Below are positions 57,330 through 64,000 of a stretch of 64,000 bases of DNA, piece after piece. The position numbers were made by a program, and so were the translations under genes. The notes beneath the pieces are model-generated. The model had not been told where the DNA came from, made no database searches, and saw nothing but the letters and a program-made list of their open reading frames with translations. Origin of the DNA: Heterohyrax brucei (lineage: Eukaryota; Chordata; Mammalia; Hyracoidea; Procaviidae); NCBI GenBank assembly GCA_028571685.1, contig CM053156.1:85191049-85255048 (forward strand), in the 5' to 3' direction. Numbering within the stretch: position 1 is the first letter of the stretch; each line of letters begins with the position of its first letter.

Positions 57330-57450
57330 AGAGTAAATCCCTTTGTGGTTTTATATGGCAAACTGACTTGGATTGTAAACTTTCACTTAGCTAAGCCAAA
57401 CTTTCACTTAATCACAATAAAAATAAAATTTAAAAAAGAAAAAAAGAGTA
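57330..57450 (+). mobile_element. L1 3' tail
   Basis: CAAACTGACTTGGATTGTAA, AACTTTCACTTA twice, then an A-rich tail. Confidence 0.65.
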
Positions 57451-57491
57451 AGACCCCTTTGAAAGTAAGTCCCTGCCTAGTGGAATCTGGA

Positions 57492-57745
57492 AACCACCTG
57501 TCTTATTTCCTAGTGTTGCTATAAACTGTGTAGCTTTAAAGAACCAAAATTTATTTTCTCACAATTCCAGATGCTGAAAGTCCAAATCAGCATCTTGGCC
57601 AAGTCCATTTCCTCCTTGTTAGTAAATAATCCTCACACAACATCTGTCTTCCCCAGTATATGTTTGCCTCTGTGTCTGATCAGCTGGTTTTCTAACTTAG
57701 AAATACATTAGATTTAGGACACATCCTACACTGATTTATTAAAAA
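57492..57745 (-). mobile_element. MaLR-type LTR fragment
   Basis: TGTTGCTATAAACTGTG, TTTATTTTCTCACAATTCCA and GATGCTGAAAGTCC are reversed LTR 3' phrases. Confidence 0.5.
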
Positions 57746-57751
57746 AGAAAA

Positions 57752-57950
57752 AAAACATCCAAACCCATTGCCATCAAGTTTATTCTCCTTCAGTGACTTC
57801 TAGGATGGAGTACAGCGGCTGCACAGGGTTTCTGAAGTTATCAACTTTACGGAAGAAAACTGCCACATCTTTCTGCCAAGAAGCAGTGGGTTTAAACTTC
57901 CGGACTTGTGCTTAGCAGCTGAGCACTTAACCACTTGCCACGAGGCCTCA
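57752..57950 (-). mobile_element. AfroSINE, long variant
   Basis: AACCCATTGCCATCAAGTTT to CCACTTGCCACGAGGC. Confidence 0.75.
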
Positions 57951-58014
57951 TTAAGATCACAAAGAAAACCCTATTCCCAAACAGGCCTATCTCCACCAAT
58001 ACAGGGGTTGGGAT

Positions 58015-58910
58015 TCTTATTGTTGTTATTGTCGGGTGCCATCGGGTGGTTTAGAACGAAACATTGCCTGGTCCTCCACCATCCTCGGGATCACTGCTGT
58101 GTCTGAGTTTATTGTCCCAAGCTGCTATGTCAGTCCGTCTGGTTGAGGGTCTACCTCTTTTTTGTGGATGGTGTACTCCTCCTCATAACATGTGCGAAGT
58201 ATATAAGATGAAGTCTTGAGATTCTTGCTGACAAGGAGCCCTCTAGTTGTGCTTCCTCTAAGGCAGATTTGTTCATTCTTCTGGCAGCCAATGGTACAAT
58301 CAATATTTTTCACCAGCACAATTCAAAGGCATCAATTCTTCTTCAGTCTTCCGTATTCTTGAACCAGCTTTCACATGCATATGAGAGAACTGAAAACGCC
58401 ATGGCTTGGGTCAGGTGTACCTTAGTTCTTAAGGTGACATTTTCACTTTTTAACACTTTAAAGAAGGCTTTTGCAGCAGATTTGCCCAATGCTATACGTC
58501 TTTTGATTACTTGACTGCTGCCTCCATGGGCATTGATTGTAAATCTCAGTAAAACAAATCCTTTATAACTTCAGTCTTTACTCCATTCCTCATGGTGTTG
58601 CTTGCTAGCCCAGCTGTGAGGATTTTTGTTTTCTTTATGTTAAAGTGTAATCTATACTGCAGGCTGTAGTCATCGATTTTCATCGGTAAGCATTTCAAGT
58701 CCTCTTCACTTTCAGTAAGGAAGATTGTGTCTTGTACATATTGTTGGTTGTTAATGACTCTTGCTCCAATCCTGAATACAGTGTCCTCCTTCAGATAGTC
58801 CAGTTTCTCAGATTGTTTGCTCAGCATACAGACTGAATAAGTGTAGCAAAAGCCTTAAACCCAGATGCATACCTTCCTCAACTGACTGTAAACCGTGCAG
58901 TATCCCCTTG
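58015..58910 (-). mobile_element. RTE fragment, 3' piece of a split element
   Basis: Starts TTGTTGTTATTGTCGGGTGC and ends ACCGTGCAGTATCCCCTTG. The consensus continuation appears at 62,359. Confidence 0.85.
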
Positions 58911-58919
58911 ACACGTATT

Positions 58920-59078
58920 TTATCCCCATTGCCATCGAGTCGATTCTGACTCATAGAGACCCTGTAGGACAGAGTAGAACTGCCTCACAGAATTTCCAAG
59001 AAGCATATGGTCAATTAAAACCGCCAGCCTTCTGGTTTGCAGCCATAGCACTTAACCACTACACCATCAGGGTTTCCT
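58920..59078 (-). mobile_element. AfroSINE
   Basis: CCATTGCCATCGAGTCGATT to CACCATCAGGGTTTCC, flanked by TGACACGTAT and TGACACATAT. Confidence 0.85.
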
Positions 59079-59650
59079 GACACATATTGGGTGAGGAGGG
59101 CACAATTGAATCCATAATACCACCTTGCTCATAAAACTAGACAAAAGTTTGCAGGAACACTTAGACACCGTCAGGATCTCCACAACCTCTGTTGCTCTGC
59201 ACCACAACCCTCCCCCAGGAGTGAGCTCTTCTTTGGGGGTTAGTAGGTAGAGTACACTAGCCCTGTAACAATTGCAGCACATGTCCCACGAGGGTGTGAC
59301 CGCCCGGTAACCGAATCCTTGCTACTGTGCAGGTTTACAACATTCTGTGTGCAAACAATGCATGTTTTGTAAGCAGATACAGCTAATTATGTGCACGTGA
59401 CACAGGGAGGTGGAGGGCCAGTCTAACCACACCCTGGAACATTCTAGAATGATAAGCAACTTCTTTTACCACCCATATCTGGAGACGAGTTGCTTAAATT
59501 ATCCCTAAAGTTGTTTTTCAAAGCCAGTTTAAACCAAATTCAGAGGTGTGCACAGATAAGATCTCGCCTAATTATTCTTAATTAGCAGAGAACAAGAGCT
59601 CTGTTTGTGCATTGCAGTGGCCAAGAACATCCCCAGTAGTGTATATATAT

Positions 59651-59687
<37 letters not shown>

Positions 59688-59734
59688 TGTCTGGTCACCA
59701 ACAGTGACTGCCCTGACAGGGAATTCAACAAAGC
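59079..59734. other. Unrecognised sequence with a TA/CA microsatellite
   Basis: 59,641-59,682 is a TA then CA repeat. The rest does not match a family I can name. Confidence 0.5.
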
Positions 59735-60188
59735 CCCTTATGTAGTGGGGGAAAAATGGGGTGCAGAACTTGAACTCTATTAAAAAGACCAGACTTGATG
59801 ATCCAACAGAATGGAGGGTCCCCAGAAGGCATGGCCCCTGGACTCTGTTATTCCAGAGCTAAAACAATTCCTGAAGCCAACACTTCAAAGACTGGACTGG
59901 ACAGTACTATCAGACATAAAAGAATAGTGGTAGAAAGTGTGCTTCTTGGCTTAAGTAGATCCATGAGGCTAACTGGGCAGCTCCTGTCCAGAGGCATGAT
60001 GAGGGGATGGGGGGGGCACAGAAGCTGGCTGAATGAAAATGGGAAATACAGGGCAGAAAAGGGGAGTGTGCTGTCACAGGGCGGGGAGAGGAGTTACAGT
60101 TATGTAGCAACATGTGTACAAGTCTTTGTATGACAAATTGACTTGGATTCTAAATTTTCACATAAAGCACAACAAAATATTTTTTTAA
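59735..60188 (+). mobile_element. L1 3' UTR and tail
   Basis: Parallel to the copy at 1-537: AAGACCAGACTTGATGATCC, GCTTCTTGGCTTAAGTAG, AATTGACTTGGATTCTAAA. Confidence 0.75.
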
Positions 60189-60189
60189 T

Positions 60190-60336
60190 AAAACGCTTGG
60201 CTGCTAACAAAAAAGTCAGCAGTTTGACTCCACCAGTCACTCCTTGGAAACCCTACGTGGCAGTTCTATTCTGTCCTATTGGGGTGCTTTAGGTCAAAGT
60301 CAACTCCATGGCAACAGGTTTGGTTTTCTGGTTCTT
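60190..60336 (+). mobile_element. AfroSINE, 5' short
   Basis: ACGCTTGGCTGCTAAC to CATGGCAACAGGTTTGG. Confidence 0.8.
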
Positions 60337-60730
60337 CTATTTATTTACTATGTTGTTTTTAATTCCTTTACTCCACAGATTTCAAGTTATTTCATGTTTT
60401 GATATAATTTTACCCACATACATGACATGTTAATGCTGTCTAATACAGTTACTTATTGTTAATAGAAAGGATTCCACTACCTTATTTGGCTTCTGTTCAG
60501 TGACTGCAGTTACATCTATTGCTTAAAATTTCTAGATGAATTAGACATTTCAGGGGTGAGCTGTTAAAATTCTTCAGAGTTTTCTTTTTATTTTTAAACT
60601 TTCCCTTTCACCATTATCAGACTGCAGTTTTTTAGCATGAATCCAGTTTTGACATTCTGTTTTTTCTCTAGTGAACTCAGACCTCTTTTTATAAAACCAC
60701 TTTTAGAGACAATTTTGTTTGCTCTAATTA
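60337..60730. other. AT-rich sequence without recognised feature
   Basis: Nothing supported. Confidence 0.45.
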
Positions 60731-60888
60731 AAATCAAACCCACTGCCACTGAGTCGATGCCAACTCATAACGACCCTGTAGACAGAGCAGAACTACTCCA
60801 TAGAGTTTCCCAGGACTGCCTGGCGGATTTGAACTGCTGACCTTCTGGTTAGCAGCTGTACCACTCAACCACTACGCCACCATCATAA
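60731..60888 (-). mobile_element. AfroSINE
   Basis: CAAACCCACTGCCACTGAGT to CACTACGCCACCATC. Confidence 0.85.
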
Positions 60889-61754
60889 TAGATACTGTTA
60901 AATGTTACATCAAATTAACACCTCATAATGCCCATGAAAACATAATGTATGTAGAAAACATTCAGGTCAGTGAGCACCTTCATGAAACCTTGCTTTGAGG
61001 TACTTAAAGAATAAGTCAACATTTTGTGCGTCTGATTTATTGTCACCTCTTTCCCTCCTCCTTTTGATGCCCACTGGAGGCTCTCAGTCTAAAGCACAGT
61101 AAAGCTAGAGAAAATCTTGAAAAAACAAGTTATGTCTTTGTCAGCAACACAAGCCTAGTCAAGGCTGGTGAGGAAAACTTTACTATGTCAAGGTAAAAGG
61201 AAAACACTCAATGGTGCCTGTCACCATCATCATGTGGCATCGAAAGTCTTATATGCTGGGACACCCTTCTGGGATATGCCAGCACTGACATAACTCTCAC
61301 CTAGTTGGAAAGGAAGCTAGTCCAAGTCTAACAAACATCATTTTAGAGCACAGAATCAGTGTGAATGGCCCCAGCTTCCCACCCACAGATTTCTGGAGGA
61401 ACTGTTCTTGGAATCTGGCTTGAGTTGATTCCAGATGGGAATGGTAAGTGAAATTTCTTATACCACACTGGCCATAGGAGCTTCTCTGTGACAAGAAAAA
61501 GACAAAGCTTCTTTGCACAGTCTCTAAAAGCACACAGAGATATGAGGTGAGGCGGAGGTAAATTAACAAGGTCTGGAAGCTCCCAGAATATGTAGGTGGA
61601 ATCTCCTATGCACAGGAACTGGGACTGACTTCCATTTACTGGGCTTTATCTGGCCTGTCTCCACTCATCTGTCAGTTTGTTGTACTATGCAGCCTGGACA
61701 TCAGTGTGACGATAGAAGCTATGCTACCAGTATTTCAGACGCCAACAGGGTCAC
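60889..61754. other. Unrecognised sequence
   Basis: No repeat named and no coding support on either strand. Confidence 0.45.
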
Positions 61755-62258
61755 CTACTGTGATGGCTAAGACTGTGTGTCAACTTGGCTGGGCCATGAT
61801 TCTCAGTGTTTTGTCAGTTGTATGGCGTTACAATTGCTTCCCTGTTGATCTCTGTTATGTGATCACTTCCGTTATGGAATCTGCTCAGTGGTACCAGTAG
61901 GGGCAGGGCCTGTGGCAGTTTAGCACCCCCTCACCTTCATCTCTTCACCTTCCTCCTCCTACTTCCTTCCTGCTCACCTTGCCAGGGCTTTCACTTGTTT
62001 TAGATCCTGCAGGCGGCTCCTGCTCATCTAGCTTCTGGTTCTTGTGACTTGGGCTAGCAATGTGCCTGCAGTCTCACCTGCTGTCAGTCAGTCTTGACAG
62101 CCTGTGGCAGCACTGCTTTCTGGCCTGCTGATCTTGGGTTCACCGGCCCCAGTGGCTGCATAAAGCAGGAGAATTTTCTTTCCCGCCTCAGAGACTTCAG
62201 ATTTACAGCCTCTAAAAACCCCATGAAACATTTCATTGATATAAATCCCTCTTTAATT

Positions 62259-62292
<34 letters not shown>

Positions 62293-62335
62293 TTGACTGG
62301 TTTTGCTTCTCTAGAGAATTCAGCCTAAGACACCC
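61755..62335 (+). mobile_element. MLT-like LTR with CA repeat
   Basis: Begins TGATGGCTAAGACTGTGTGT and CAACTTGGCTGGGCCATGAT, ends CTCTAGAGAATTCAGCCTAA. A CA repeat lies at 62,260-62,285. Confidence 0.55.
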
Positions 62336-62358
62336 ATAGTGAATACATCTTATATCAC

Positions 62359-62840
62359 GCAGCATCCCCTTCTGTTTGAACAACTGCCTCTTGACCCATG
62401 TACAGATTCCTCACGAGCACAGTTGTGCTCTGGAACTCCCATTCTCCACAGTGCTATCCATAATGTATTTGATCCACACATTGAATGCCTTCACACAGTC
62501 AAAAAAGCACAGGCAAACCTCCTTCTGGTTTTCTCTTATTTCAGTCAAGGTTCATCTGACACCAGCTATGATATTCTTGGTTCCACATCCTTTTCTGAAT
62601 CCAGCCTGAATTTCTGGAAGTTTCCTATTAGTATACCTTTGCTGCTACGTTTGAATGATCCTCAACAAAATTTTACTTGCGCATGTTATGAATGAAGTTG
62701 TTACATAATTTTTGCATTTGGTTGGATCACCTTTCTTGGGAATAGACATAAATGTGGATCTCTTCCAGTTGGTTGGCCAGGTAGCTATCCTCCAAATTTT
62801 TTGGCACAGATCAGTGACACCTGGGGTAGATTAAAAATTG
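62359..62840 (-). mobile_element. RTE fragment, 5' piece of the split element
   Basis: Starts GCAGCATCCCCTTCTG and continues the RTE exactly where the copy at 58.9 kb stopped, through CCAGCCTGAATTTCTGGAAG to CCAGTTGGTTGGCCAGGTAG. Confidence 0.85.
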
Positions 62841-62984
62841 TGAAAGTCTGCTTTGATTACTATAAACACTTTCATCTTTGTACTGTGTACAAGAATGAAG
62901 TTTAGTCCAATCAATTAAAGGACAAGACTTGAGCCCCTGAAACAGAATCACAGCCAGGCAGACACATGACCTTAACCATTACAG

Positions 62985-63485
62985 ATGCCAAGAAGAGACT
63001 TGACTGTGACCTTCCTGGTTCTCCAAAGTATACCCCTCCCCCCAATCTGGTTTTTGTTCCTTCACTAATAAGCCTTGTCTGGACTCTAGAGGCATTTGAG
63101 TTTTAGCTGAGTGACCTAATTTTAGAAATAAGCCGTTGGCTTTTAACACAAAAGCTAAGCTCAGCTTCTCTGGGCACCAAGACCAACATCCATGGGAGCA
63201 GGGCATTTGTACTTTCCTTTCCACAACCCACCCCTCACTCCCTTCCTCCCCACTTCCCTCACCCCCTCTATTCTTCCCTCTCTCCTTGTTTCTTCTCCAA
63301 GAGACCTTAGCACATCTCAGTTCTACTCCCTCCTGGTACGGAGAAGTGGGGATCTGATTCCAGCAGACCTTCTGAGTTACACAGGGAGAGCGGTAGCCTG
63401 GGGAAGCCTTAAGTCAGGTCTGGAAAGATGACCCCTTTGCCTCTTCCCTCTGCTAGGGTATGACTGACAGTCCATTCCTTGGGCA
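62985..63485 (+). repeat. Unassigned ~500-bp repeat, copy B
   Basis: Matches 31385-31830 block by block: GTTTTTGTTCCTTCACTAAT, GTCTGGACTCTAGAGGCATT, TCTCCAAGAGACCTTAGCAC, GGGGATCTGATTCCAGCAGA and AAGATGACCCCTTTGCC. Family unknown. Confidence 0.55.
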
Positions 63486-63893
63486 TGGCTCATGACGCTA
63501 CAGCTTTCGGTAAGAAAGGTCTGCACTATTTTCTCTTTATGTCGGTCCTTTTTATCCAAGGTAGATGCTGGTTTTCTTGATTGCATTTATCCCCAACAGC
63601 AAGGAAGAGACCTTGGGGTTATTTGGAAGCCTCTCTCCTCAAACCCTAGAGACTACATATCTATTTACACCTTCTCTGTGGCTTCCAGTTCTGACCAGAA
63701 AGTTCTGACACAGGGACATTTGGACAAATGTAGCAAAGGATGGGAGCCCACATTCCCAGAAGCCCCTACCTTGTCTCCTGACCTGAGCAGACTCAGGACG
63801 CTCTGGAAAGCTGATCAAAGCAAGAGAGAGTGAGTAGAGGCTGAGAGCCAGGGAGTCCTCTGATAATTTTCCGTGCCCTACTCTGATTGGATA
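63486..63893. other. Intergenic, no feature seen
   Basis: Nothing supported. Confidence 0.45.
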
Positions 63894-63894
63894 T

Positions 63895-64000
63895 ATCTTA
63901 GTCATCTAGTGCTGCTATAACAGAAATACCACAAACTGATGGCTTAAACAAAGAGAAATTTTATTCTGTCAGTCTAGTAGGCTACAAGTCCAAATTCAGG
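63895..64000 (-). mobile_element. MaLR-type LTR, cut by the window end
   Basis: TGCTGCTATAACAGAAATAC, GGCTTAAACAAAGAGAAATT and CTACAAGTCCAAATTCAGG match the reversed LTR start seen at 2.08 kb. Confidence 0.65.

Noticed and set aside
1..64000. Exons of SNRPB or TMC2, neighbours of ZNF343 in human
   Set aside because: I looked for their characteristic protein words on both strands and saw none; they probably lie outside the window.

Overview
The window looks like nuclear DNA of an afrotherian mammal, most likely an elephant or a close relative. The main evidence is its interspersed repeats. About forty tRNA-derived SINE copies of the AfroSINE type occur on both strands. About ten fragments of the RTE (BovB-like) LINE share their 3' tail sequence with those SINEs. 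Many L1 3' ends have a 3' UTR of the type I know from elephant. Older MIR, L2, MaLR-type LTRs, hAT-type DNA elements and a mariner fossil lie underneath. Family names are from memory; no database search was run.

One protein-coding gene is clear. It lies on the minus strand between about 33.9 and 54.1 kb and encodes a KRAB C2H2 zinc-finger protein, best matched to ZNF343. A CpG-rich promoter sits at about 53.8-54.3 kb with CCAAT, ZNF143-type and ETS-type motifs. A probable 5' UTR exon lies at 52.9 kb. Three small coding exons follow: 44506-44548, 44271-44329 and 43557-43683, the last being a 127-bp KRAB-A exon. The large last exon (34784-36747) carries the linker, four decayed fingers and thirteen intact fingers. 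Intron phases agree at every junction and give a protein of about 730 residues. The array ends at a small deletion and stop codon, and dead finger repeats continue to about 34.37 kb. One further finger scrap lies at 32.3 kb. A poly(A) signal is at 33.87 kb.

The left part (1-33 kb) is intergenic and repeat-rich. It contains nested LTR/L1/RTE insertions (3.3-4.2 and 6.2-8.7 kb), an inverted pair of mariner transposase fragments (5.5-5.95 kb), an orphan CpG-rich patch (11.5-11.75 kb), an unassigned exon-like segment (14160-14289, minus strand) and a tRNA-Tyr-like pseudogene that keeps its intron (16.1 kb). The right part (54.4-64 kb) holds no recognisable gene. It consists of L1, RTE, SINE and LTR copies, including one RTE element apparently split by a 3.4-kb composite insertion.

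I found no new multi-gene system. The points most worth a second look are the decayed 3' end of the finger array, the unassigned exon, the inverted mariner pair, the intron-bearing tRNA relic and a pair of related sequences of unknown family at 31.4 and 63 kb.
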